Source: Cytophagaceae bacterium ABcell3
Lineage (GTDB): Bacteria > Bacteroidota > Bacteroidia > Cytophagales > Cytophagaceae
Length of the DNA stretch: 64,000 bases
Direction of reading: 5' to 3'
Assembly: GCA_030913385.1 (NCBI GenBank)
Contig: CP133159.1
Span: forward strand, 4,319,001-4,383,000
Part shown: positions 53,608-61,473 of the stretch, one piece after another
Layout: every line of letters starts with the position of its first letter
Numbering within the stretch: position 1 is the stretch's first letter
Made by a program: the position numbers and the translations under genes
The notes under the pieces: generated by a model
What the model was told of the DNA's origin: nothing
What the model saw: only the letters and a program-made list of their open reading frames with translations
Databases searched by the model: none

Positions 53608-54378
53608 ATGAGATTTTACCTAATAATTATACTAATATTAATTTCTTCCATAAATTCATTTAGCCAACAATTGACTCTACATCCCGGAATCGGCTTCCAA
53701 ACCCCTTTTACATCCCTTGATCAAAACACAAGCAAAGCCCCTACTTTTCGGCACAACAGAGTCAGGCAATACTTTAGTTACAGTTTACTTATTACATACA
53801 CCACAGATAAATACTCTATCAGTACAGGAATATTAAACGGTAAAACAGGGGTCAGTTATACAATGACAACCCTTCCAGACAACACCAGGAACCCTTCAGG
53901 GGCACCTCGAAGAAGCCAGTCCACGGGTTTACTTACCCGGCATTTCCCTATCATTTATTCTCGTGAAATAAAAAGATTAGGATTTGGAGCAAACTCAGAA
54001 GGGCTATACCGGCATAATATTTCCATTCACTCAATAATAGGAGCCAGTATTAGTTACACGCCTCCATCCAACGCTGGATCATTAAGTCTTGGAGGAGCTT
54101 TTTTTTCAGGGGATACTATTGAGATTTCCAGAACCAACAACACTATTCAACGTTTTGGAGCATCTTTAACTGCAGGTGTAATCCTCCAACTTTATAATAA
54201 AAAAAACAGACCCACGTGGAACCTTACGCTTTATTATTCACAAGGTCTAAGAAGGTTAGTAAATTTTGAAATTGATTATACACTAAATGGAGAAACCTTT
54301 GCAACCACATTAATATCTCGGGGAACAGTGGCAGGAATACATTTAAGTTATCCAATAAGGCTAAAAAAGTGGGATTAA
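53608..54378 (+). CDS. Secreted beta-rich protein, intact paralog
   Basis: 256 residues with signal peptide ending INSFSQQ. Alternating strands (YSISTGILNGKTGVSYTMTT, FGASLTAGVILQLY, ISRGTVAGIHLSYPIRL) suggest an outer-membrane beta-barrel. A damaged paralog lies at 56158-56809. It is 61 bp after the lipoprotein, so the two may work together. Function unknown. Confidence 0.72.
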   Translation: MRFYLIIILILISSINSFSQQLTLHPGIGFQTPFTSLDQNTSKAPTFRHNRVRQYFSYSLLITYTTDKYSISTGILNGKTGVSYTMTTLPDNTRNPSGAPRRSQSTGLLTRHFPIIYSREIKRLGFGANSEGLYRHNISIHSIIGASISYTPPSNAGSLSLGGAFFSGDTIEISRTNNTIQRFGASLTAGVILQLYNKKNRPTWNLTLYYSQGLRRLVNFEIDYTLNGETFATTLISRGTVAGIHLSYPIRLKKWD

Positions 54379-54537
54379 TTTTTTTTAGAAACAACAGACT
54401 GTATTATCTTCATTTTTTATACTTCCACGAGTAGACTAGGTCAATATTGGTTTAGTTTCAGTTTGAGAAAGAGTTAGGACATTTTGAACTAGAAATCCTT
54501 GCAAACAAAATATCTTTTATGCATCGGCTTGTTTTTA

Positions 54538-54570
54538 AAGTCTTTTGGGTGCTTTGCCCAAAAGACTTTA
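54538..54570. terminator. Terminator after the barrel-like gene
   Basis: Thirteen-base perfect stem aaagtcttttggg / cccaaaagacttt with loop tgctttg; A-rich before and T-containing after. The other parts of 54379-54652 show no gene. Confidence 0.85.
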
Positions 54571-54708
54571 TTTCTAGAACCTCACATTGGCATACAGACA
54601 CCTTTCACCAGCTCTACCAATTCATCAGAACAATGGTTTAGCCCCCTATAAATCGGACTATTTTATTTTTTAATTTGTATTACTCTTACCATCCACCATA
54701 TCTTTGTA

Positions 54709-55818
54709 TCAGCAGGAAACGACTGACGGTGACCTTTGAACCGATGTCGTGTAACTTGGAGTGTTGGGCCCATTCACTTCTTTTTGCAAATTCTCGCCCT
54801 CATTGAGAGGGCTCGTATTTGAGCAGGAAACTTCCCTCCGGCTCCCATTACCCGATATCTCCTGATATGGTATTGATAGCTTAAATTTAACTCTTTTTTT
54901 AGCTTTTTCAATACGAATAATCTTTCCTTCATTCCATAATTCCCAGAACTTCATTGGCCAGAGGTATGCTATTGAAGAATGCAGCCTTACGTTGTTGTAC
55001 TTGTAGTAGAACACATTCAGGCGTTCTTCTAATTCATCAAGGGACCAGAACGTATGCCCTTCTAACGCGTGCTTCAATATGCTATGAAAACTTTCCACAT
55101 GACCGTTTTCCTGAGGTGTATATGGATGTGTAAACACCTGATTTATATAATTCTCCTTAAAAAAACCTCTTATTTCAGCAGCACTGAATTGAGGGCCATT
55201 ATCATTCCTTAACTCCACATGAACACCTTTTGATAGCTGGTCAGCAGCTTGTAAATGCTCGGTTATCACTGCTTCCCAAGCCTGTTTTATCTGACTTTTT
55301 CGCATATTGAACCCGACAGACCAGTGCAGAACCGCACGGGTAAAAGTGTCGATAATTGTAAGAATGTAGGCATACCGCCGCTCTCTGGTGATCCAGACTT
55401 GTTTAATATCCATTTCAAGAACCTCCAGAGGACCTTCGGGTGTAACAATACGATATTTGACATATGTTTTCCCAGTTGCTTTCTGTCTGGCTTTAAGCAA
55501 TAAAGCTTTTTTCATCAACCTGTACACCTTCTTATGATTGATTACAAAGCCAAGCAGCATCAGCTGTATTGTCATTTTCCGATAGCCATAATCTGTGTCC
55601 GGATCTAATTGTATTCTGGAAATTTCTGCCACCACATCCTCATTTGTACACTCGGTGTGTTCATCATCAACACGCCTGAAGACCACAGAGCTTTTCTTAC
55701 GGCCTCTGCGTCCTGCCTTAGGTATATAGTAAAACTGGTGCCTTGTAAGTTGTAGAATCTCAAGAACTCTATCCCTTGTTAATCCCTGGCCGATGTACTT
55801 TACAGCTAATTCTTTTTT
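54709..55818 (-). CDS. IS3-family transposase OrfB (DDE integrase), made by -1 frameshift
   Basis: The frame is open from the shared region at 55818. Catalytic residues: D in LEMDIKQVWI, D in ELRNDNGPQFSAAE and E in QENGHVESFHSILKHA. KSSVVFRRVDDEHTEC precedes an HTH_21-like segment. OrfB has no ATG at its head; a slippery A-AAA-AAG (55812-55818) in the overlap allows the -1 shift that fuses it to OrfA. Looks intact, so the element may be active. Confidence 0.88.
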   Translation of the reverse strand, partial: KKELAVKYIGQGLTRDRVLEILQLTRHQFYYIPKAGRRGRKKSSVVFRRVDDEHTECTNEDVVAEISRIQLDPDTDYGYRKMTIQLMLLGFVINHKKVYRLMKKALLLKARQKATGKTYVKYRIVTPEGPLEVLEMDIKQVWITRERRYAYILTIIDTFTRAVLHWSVGFNMRKSQIKQAWEAVITEHLQAADQLSKGVHVELRNDNGPQFSAAEIRGFFKENYINQVFTHPYTPQENGHVESFHSILKHALEGHTFWSLDELEERLNVFYYKYNNVRLHSSIAYLWPMKFWELWNEGKIIRIEKAKKRVKFKLSIPYQEISGNGSRREVSCSNTSPLNEGENLQKEVNGPNTPSYTTSVQRSPSVVSC

Positions 55819-56123
55819 TTCGGACAGGGATACTTCTTTTTTAGCAGATCATCTTTTAAACGGGCTTCCAGCTCCTTTTCAGCTATTATTTTCTTCAGAT
55901 AGTCATTCTCTTTTTCAAGTCTTCTGATTTCCTTCAGATGTTCCGGGGTCATGCCGTGCCGGAAACCTGCATCGCCCATGCTTTCAAATTTTTTCTTCCA
56001 GTTGTAATATGTGGCAGGATATACTCCATACTTGTCAAGGGTCACCTGAACGCCATTGCTTTCAGCTTCTTTGAGGATCTTGACTTTTTCTTCTTTGGTA
56101 AATGTTCTCTTTTTCACGGACAT
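55806..56123 (-). CDS. IS3-family OrfA (helix-turn-helix)
   Basis: 105 residues: KKRTFTKEEKVKILKEAES followed by a helix-turn-helix (QVTLDKYGVYPATYYNWKKK) and a leucine-zipper-like helix (EIRRLEKENDYLKKIIAEKE). It binds the element's ends. It overlaps OrfB in the next frame. Confidence 0.9.
   Translation of the reverse strand: MSVKKRTFTKEEKVKILKEAESNGVQVTLDKYGVYPATYYNWKKKFESMGDAGFRHGMTPEHLKEIRRLEKENDYLKKIIAEKELEARLKDDLLKKKYPCPKKKN
55812..55818 (-). promoter_or_regulatory. Programmed -1 frameshift site of the IS
   Basis: On the minus strand the heptamer A-AAA-AAG sits in frame in OrfA (codons AAA, AAG) within a run of eight A; a -1 slip enters OrfB. This heptamer is the classic one for IS3-family elements. 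Confidence 0.75.
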
Positions 56124-56157
56124 AAAATTACTAATTTTAAACTATAATTGTGTCCGA

Positions 56158-56809
56158 TCTTTTAAGGGGCTTAATCAAACAAGCCTCAACTTTTAAGGAT
56201 AACAGAATTGAAATCATGAGAAACTTTGGTGCTTTACTTAGGTTGGATTTGGACAATGACTGGCATTTTATGACAGGTTTTTCCAATGGAGGCCTCGGTT
56301 ACAGTTTTATAGTTTCTACCATTCCAGAAAACAACTCTTCAGGTACTTATCAGAGAAGTTATTCAACATTTACTCCGCATTTCCGATTCCCTTTGATGGT
56401 ATCCAAACGAATTGCCACTGTTTCTAAATCGATTTGCGACTTCCATCTCCGCATTACAAGTGGCATCAGTATAGATTTTCGAGCACCTGGGTATAAAGAA
56501 CCTCCTCCAATCGATTCTGCAGATGATTTTTTTGAAGACACTTTAGAGATAAATCTGCAAACCCAAGTACAAAATAGGTCAGGGGGTTTCTTTTATAGTA
56601 AGTTTAGACCTGTACACAATAAAGATTGTAAAGCCTTCTATCAGTATCAGACTTTTTTATTCACAGGGACTGACATCGCTTCAATATACAGATTTAAATT
56701 ATCGGATTAACTCTAACGCTTATAACACCCGCTTAACCTCAAGAGGGACTGTCCTGGGAGTTCAGCTATTTTATCCAATCAGAGTGAAGAGGTGGGCTAA
56801 AGATAATTA
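56158..56809 (+). pseudogene. Decayed paralog of the 53608 barrel-like gene
   Basis: Residues aligned to the intact copy begin right after the IS end (ASTFKDNRIEIM versus APTFRHNRVRQY), so the signal peptide and first roughly 45 residues are missing. After VQ near 56572 the frame is lost in an A-run short by one base; in the next frame the similarity continues (KIGQGVSFIVSLDLY, RLFYSQGLTSL) to RGTVLGVQLFYPIRVKRW near 56800. Two lesions mark it as dead. Confidence 0.8.
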
Positions 56810-56810
56810 A

Positions 56811-56853
56811 CCTTTTACACCTCCAGGTTCTAAAACCTTGGAGGTGTAAAAGG
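56811..56853. terminator. Bidirectional terminator-like hairpin
   Basis: ccttttacacctcca / tggaggtgtaaaagg with a 12-13-base loop; lies between the decayed paralog and the peptidase gene, just outside the right 340-bp repeat. Confidence 0.8.
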
Positions 56854-56854
56854 T

Positions 56855-57883
56855 CTACTCAAACATCTCCACCTTCACTTCTCCATCCTTGATAACACCA
56901 CGGAACATCCCGGACGTGTTAAAAGGCATGGAAAAGTTCCCGTTGCGGTCAACAGCTATTAAGCCACCGGTTCCGCCAAGTTCTGAAAGTTGGTGGTTTA
57001 TGACATGGTCGGCAGCTTCGGCGAGGGACAGACCCTTATAAGCCATGAGCACGGAAACTTCTTTGGCAACCTGAAGTCTCATAAAATATTCGCCATGGCC
57101 CGTGCAGGAAACGGCACAGGTACGGTTGTCGGCATACGTACCGGCACCTATAATAGGTGAATCTCCTACCCTACCATATTGCTTGTTGGCCATACCGCCG
57201 GTGGATGTAGCGGCATACAAATTACCCTCTTTATCTAAAGCAACAGCACCTACTGTTCCATACTTATCAAGATCTTCTGAAAGGTGAATATTTCCGGTAG
57301 TATCTGAAGATTGTCTTTCACGGATCCTTTTCAGTTCCTGCTTTCTTCTTTCGGTAAAAAAATATGATTTATCAGCAACTTCAACACCTGCCTCAGAAGC
57401 AAATTGCTCTGCCCCTTTGCCTGACAGCAGCACGTGGGGCGACTGCTCCATTACCGCCCTAGCTCCAGAAATAGGATTTTTGATAGTGGTAACACCAGAA
57501 ACCGCCCCGGCATTAAGGTCTTTCCCACTCATCACAGAGGCATCCATTTCTATATTTCCCTCTCTGGTAAGCACAGACCCTCGTCCTGCATTGAATAAAG
57601 GGGAGTTTTCAAGAATGTGTACAGACGCTTCTACCGCATCCAGTCCACTTCCTCCGTCTTGGAGAATGGAATAACCAGCTTGAAGCGCCTCCTTTAAGGC
57701 TTCTTCATATTCTTTCTGTCGCTGTGCATTTAAATGGGCCGGTGTTATATTACCGGCTCCGCCATGTACAAGAAGTACAATATTATTTTCAGGTGATTTC
57801 ACTTTTGAAGTTTTGTATGCCTTACAAGATACAAATAACATCGTGATGAGCAGAATCCAAAAGTATTTCACCTTTTTATTCAT
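56855..57883 (-). CDS. iaaA: Isoaspartyl peptidase / L-asparaginase, lipoprotein form
   Basis: 342 residues of the Ntn-hydrolase plant-type asparaginase family, which splits isoaspartyl dipeptides and asparagine. The precursor is cut before the catalytic Thr in DKYGTVGAVALD; TGGMANKQYGRVGDSPIIG and CTGHGEYFMR follow. It carries a lipoprotein signal (LITMLFVSCKAY), so it acts in the periplasm. Its 3' 340 bp are duplicated at 52179. The start overlaps the desaturase stop by four bases (ATGA), so translation is coupled. Confidence 0.93.
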   Translation of the reverse strand: MNKKVKYFWILLITMLFVSCKAYKTSKVKSPENNIVLLVHGGAGNITPAHLNAQRQKEYEEALKEALQAGYSILQDGGSGLDAVEASVHILENSPLFNAGRGSVLTREGNIEMDASVMSGKDLNAGAVSGVTTIKNPISGARAVMEQSPHVLLSGKGAEQFASEAGVEVADKSYFFTERRKQELKRIRERQSSDTTGNIHLSEDLDKYGTVGAVALDKEGNLYAATSTGGMANKQYGRVGDSPIIGAGTYADNRTCAVSCTGHGEYFMRLQVAKEVSVLMAYKGLSLAEAADHVINHQLSELGGTGGLIAVDRNGNFSMPFNTSGMFRGVIKDGEVKVEMFE

Positions 57884-59001
57884 GCCACAGTAGGCTGTTT
57901 GGCACCTGACGATAAATTCTTCGCGTCCTCAGCATACTTTTTCAAAATCCTATAATGAGACCCTATGGCAGACACAAAAGTTTTATTCTCAATGTAAGGC
58001 AACCCAAACTCATGGGCTGTTTTCTTAACAATAGGCGCTATTTGAGGATAATGGATATGGCATATTTTAGGGAACAGATGATGTTCCACCTGCATATTTA
58101 ACCCTCCACAAAACCAAGTAGCAAGAAACTTACCAGTAGAAAAATTGGCTGTAGTTTTCATTTGATGTGCTGCCCAAGCTTCTTCTATAATGTTGTTTTC
58201 ATCCGGTTCAGGAAATTCGGTATCTTCCACCACATGAGCAAGTTGGAACACTAGCCCCAATACCCAGCCTTCTGCAAGGTGCATGGCAAGAAATCCTATC
58301 AAAAACTGCCACCATGCAAGGTCAAGCACAATCAACGGAACCACAATAAAAAGTACATAATATAACCCTTTAAAGAAAAACAAATTAAAATATTCCTGTT
58401 TAGGAGGGTTGGAGTTATCGTAACTCCCTAGTTCTTTTTTAAAGAACTTGATAAAGTCTTTTCTAAACACCCACGAAAGGCTGGCCAGTCCATAAAGAAA
58501 CAACCCATAAATATGCTGATAACGCTGGATCTTTTTGGGTTTTTCATGCACACTCAAACGTATTAAACCAGGTGCTATTTCCAAGTCCTCATCATGCCCA
58601 TGAATATTGGTATAAGTGTGATGTATAATATTATGGGTAATACTCCAAACATAAGCATTGGCTCCAATGATATTGAACAAGAAACCAAGTGCTTTATTTA
58701 CTTTCGGATTGGAAGAATAACTACCGTGAATAGCATCATGACATACATTAAATCCGATACAAGCAGTAACCATTCCTAGCAGTATGGCCATTACCAGCAT
58801 TGCCCATAGCGAAAAAGCCCCCGAAACAATCAATGCATACAAACCAACAAATGCCCCTAAAAAAAAGATGGTTTTAGCAACCATTAGCCCATTGGCATTT
58901 TTAGAAAGGCTGTTCTTCTCAAAATATTCATCTACTCTTGCTCTTACCGTAGCGAAAAATTGTGATTTAGATGTACTTTTAAACTTTACCTTTTCTGGCA
59001 T
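57880..59001 (-). CDS. Fatty acid desaturase
   Basis: 373 residues, membrane-bound di-iron desaturase. Three histidine boxes: HDAIHGS, HNIIHHTYTN and QVEHHLFPKICH. The glutamine in the third box is typical of front-end or linoleoyl-CoA (delta-5/6-like) desaturases. About four to five hydrophobic segments. Introduces double bonds into membrane-lipid acyl chains, probably for cold adaptation. First gene of a two-gene unit with iaaA. Confidence 0.93.
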   Translation of the reverse strand: MPEKVKFKSTSKSQFFATVRARVDEYFEKNSLSKNANGLMVAKTIFFLGAFVGLYALIVSGAFSLWAMLVMAILLGMVTACIGFNVCHDAIHGSYSSNPKVNKALGFLFNIIGANAYVWSITHNIIHHTYTNIHGHDEDLEIAPGLIRLSVHEKPKKIQRYQHIYGLFLYGLASLSWVFRKDFIKFFKKELGSYDNSNPPKQEYFNLFFFKGLYYVLFIVVPLIVLDLAWWQFLIGFLAMHLAEGWVLGLVFQLAHVVEDTEFPEPDENNIIEEAWAAHQMKTTANFSTGKFLATWFCGGLNMQVEHHLFPKICHIHYPQIAPIVKKTAHEFGLPYIENKTFVSAIGSHYRILKKYAEDAKNLSSGAKQPTVA

Positions 59002-59085
59002 ATCTCAATAAAATAAATAATTATGATTTATAACTCAGCAGAAAGCCGTTAGGTTTGACAAAAATAAACAGAAAAAAAACAAAAG

Positions 59086-59721
59086 CTATATTTTATCTAC
59101 GTTCAAATCATCAAGGTGTGTACTATCATTCTTTAGCGCCAAACTATAATTACTTCCCGAATACTCCAGAATATATAGGCCCAAATTAGTATGTGGGTAC
59201 ATATCCATAAACTTCAGCTCGTAATTAAGCAGCGTAGCCAGCAAAATCCTGATAGCCCTTCCATGCATACAAATCAAAATTACATCTTCATCACTTCTAG
59301 AAGCAATGACATCCATCACTTTTCGCAATCTTTTTTGGACATCTATGGGGCTTTCCCCCCCTTCAATGCACTGGTCAAGCTCACCTCGCCCCCAGGCTTC
59401 GAGCATTGTCCAATAATACTTGGTATCCTCAGAAGTAACAATTTTCCCATCCTTGTCCCCCCAACTGATTTCATTAAGCCCTGCATGACATTCATGAGGG
59501 ATACCCAAGTCTAAAAAATGCTGAACAGACTGAACGGTTCTTTTTAGTGCAGATGTATATATTTTCTTGAAAGGGATATGCTTATACTGGTCAAAAAAAG
59601 CTTTGGCCTGTTTGCGTCCAGTTTCGTTTAGGTCAGTATCTACCCTACCGCCTTGTACAATACCCTTAAGGTTAAAATCCGTTTGTCCGTGACGGATCAG
59701 ATAAATTTTTTTACTCTTCAA
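59086..59721 (-). CDS. Histidine phosphatase family protein
   Basis: 211 residues with the RHGQTDFN phosphohistidine motif near residue 10, then TSALKRTVQS and the second histidine in CMHGRAIRILL. The phosphoglycerate-mutase-like family; phosphatase activity is more likely than mutase activity given the context-free setting. The start is TTG at 59721; an in-frame stop lies four codons upstream, so no earlier start exists. Divergent from the menaquinone genes. Confidence 0.92.
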   Translation of the reverse strand: MKSKKIYLIRHGQTDFNLKGIVQGGRVDTDLNETGRKQAKAFFDQYKHIPFKKIYTSALKRTVQSVQHFLDLGIPHECHAGLNEISWGDKDGKIVTSEDTKYYWTMLEAWGRGELDQCIEGGESPIDVQKRLRKVMDVIASRSDEDVILICMHGRAIRILLATLLNYELKFMDMYPHTNLGLYILEYSGSNYSLALKNDSTHLDDLNVDKI

Positions 59722-59755
59722 TTTTATCCTACTTTTGTTTTATTACAAAACTATA

Positions 59756-60175
59756 ATGATTAATACGAAAATAAGTATTTCGGAACTTAATAAATCTGTT
59801 CAAAATACACTCATTTCCTACATTGGAATTGAAATAACAAATTTAACAGAACAAAAGGTTCAAGGCAAAATGCCTGTAGACGCCAGAACACACCAACCTA
59901 TGGGACTGTTACACGGCGGTGCCTCTGTGTCTCTGGCAGAAACCCTTGGCAGTATAGGCTCAAGCCTCTGCATTGATTTGGAGAAACAATATCCTGTAGG
60001 TCTTGAAATAAATGCCAACCATGTCAAAAGTATGTCGTCAGGCTATGTGTATGGAGAGGCTACATTAATTCATTTTGGAAAAAAAACACACATCTGGGAC
60101 ATACGCATAACCAATGAAAAAGAAGAATTGGTATGTGTCAGTAGGCTTACAGTAGCTATATTAGACAAAAAATAA
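59756..60175 (+). CDS. menI: Hotdog thioesterase, probable DHNA-CoA hydrolase
   Basis: 139 residues from the ATG at 59756. The hotdog motif HQPMGLLHGGASVSLAETLG and GLEINANHVKS match the YdiI/MenI/PaaI group, which hydrolyses 1,4-dihydroxy-2-naphthoyl-CoA in menaquinone synthesis. It is 13 bp upstream of menF and menD, which supports this assignment. Substrate not proven. Confidence 0.85.
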   Translation: MINTKISISELNKSVQNTLISYIGIEITNLTEQKVQGKMPVDARTHQPMGLLHGGASVSLAETLGSIGSSLCIDLEKQYPVGLEINANHVKSMSSGYVYGEATLIHFGKKTHIWDIRITNEKEELVCVSRLTVAILDKK

Positions 60176-60188
60176 AAGGGCAATCCCA

Positions 60189-61385
60189 ATGAGCTTTTCA
60201 GACATACTGAAAAAACACTCCAAAAATCAGGTTCTTCTGGCCTTACAAAAAACTGCCGATGACCATCAATTGGCCATGGCTGCATGGAGGCTTCCTCTTC
60301 AGGACAAGCTCTACATGATTTGCGGCCAAGCACAAAGATTTTCTGAAAACGAAGATTTTAAACCTGAAAATGTAGGTCCTGGGTTTTGCTTTTTCCCTTT
60401 TAGAACAAGTGAAGACACTCCTGGCATTCTCATTCAGCCCACTATATTGCTTTCTTTTGAAGGCGCAAACATTAATATTCTTTCAGAGGAGGGCATAAAG
60501 GTTTTCAAAACCTTTATGGAAATATTAACCTCTGGACAAGTAACAGAAAACAACAAAGGGAAAAACAACCTTACAGAAAGCTCAGAAAGCCGGTTTAAAG
60601 AAATAGTGGTCCAGGCAAGGGAGCAAATCAGAAAAGAGGGGGATTTTAAAAAGGTAGTTCTGGCAAGAAATCAATTTGTTGACCCTCCATCTGATTTTTC
60701 GCCCACAGATTTGTTTTTGAAAACAGCTCAATCCTATCCTCATGCATTTGCTTTTCTATTCTCATACTCCCCTTTCGGTACATGGATGGGCGCCACTCCT
60801 GAAATACTTGTTCAGGTAACCAAAGAAAATACTTTCAAGACAGTTGCACTTGCTGGCACCCAGTCGTCAGAAGGAAAAGACACCAGCGATGCAGTCTGGA
60901 CACAAAAAGAGATCGAAGAGCAAGCTTTGGTAAGCAGGTATATCATCAACTGCTTCAAGCAGATCAGGCTAAGGGAGTTTGAGGAAGAGGGACCGCTTAC
61001 TGTACGTGCCGCAGGCCTTTTGCATTTAAAAACCTATTTCTCTGTTGACCTAAACCAAATAGAATATAAAGGCCTAGGTAATGACATGCTCAAGCTACTC
61101 CACCCCACTTCGGCTGTATGTGGCATGCCTCGCAATGAAGCCATGCAGTTTATTTTAGATAAAGAAGATACTGACAGGGAGTATTTCTCAGGATTTTCAG
61201 GCCCTGTAAACATAGATAATGAAATTAATATATTTGTCAACCTGAGATGCGCAAGACTGGACCAGGAGAAAATTGTATTGTTTTCGGGAGCAGGAATTAC
61301 CAGAGACTCGAACCCTGACAAGGAATGGCTGGAAACAAGCCTGAAAATAAAAACCATTGGCGATTTGATCAACCCAACATCTTAA
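60189..61385 (+). CDS. menF: Isochorismate synthase
   Basis: Converts chorismate to isochorismate, the first step of menaquinone synthesis. 398 residues. The chorismate-binding core holds KKVVLAR (general base lysine), MGATPEILVQV, VALAGTQSSEG, LHPTSAVCGMPRNEA and YFSGFSGPV, then RDSNPDKEWLET. The context of menI and menD makes MenF more likely than a siderophore-type EntC. Starts 13 bp after menI. Confidence 0.93.
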   Translation: MSFSDILKKHSKNQVLLALQKTADDHQLAMAAWRLPLQDKLYMICGQAQRFSENEDFKPENVGPGFCFFPFRTSEDTPGILIQPTILLSFEGANINILSEEGIKVFKTFMEILTSGQVTENNKGKNNLTESSESRFKEIVVQAREQIRKEGDFKKVVLARNQFVDPPSDFSPTDLFLKTAQSYPHAFAFLFSYSPFGTWMGATPEILVQVTKENTFKTVALAGTQSSEGKDTSDAVWTQKEIEEQALVSRYIINCFKQIRLREFEEEGPLTVRAAGLLHLKTYFSVDLNQIEYKGLGNDMLKLLHPTSAVCGMPRNEAMQFILDKEDTDREYFSGFSGPVNIDNEINIFVNLRCARLDQEKIVLFSGAGITRDSNPDKEWLETSLKIKTIGDLINPTS

Positions 61386-61473
61386 ACATCTCCTTTTATT
61401 GATCTTTTAAATGGTTTAACTTTACGCAGGTTAAAAACCCATTTTAAAAAAGCTGTACTTACCCTTTATTGAC

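Larger units (their letters stand above)
54653..56157 (-). mobile_element. IS3-family insertion sequence
   Basis: About 1,505 bp with imperfect ends: TCGGACTATTTTATTTTTTA reading in from the left and TCGGACACAATTATAGTTTA from the right. Two overlapping frames (orfA, orfB) with a DDE integrase. I see no matching direct target duplication at the flanks (aaa versus tct), so a later deletion may have removed one side. Inserted into or next to the decayed barrel-like paralog. Confidence 0.85.
52179..57196. other. Accessory island bounded by 340-bp direct repeats
   Basis: The two copies of the peptidase 3' end (52179-52518, 56857-57196) enclose 4,338 bp that hold a lipoprotein gene, a secreted-protein gene, a decayed paralog of it and an IS3-family element. 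The arrangement resembles elements that enter the 3' end of a gene and restore it, leaving the displaced end on the far side. No integrase is present. Unequal recombination could also explain it. Confidence 0.6.
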
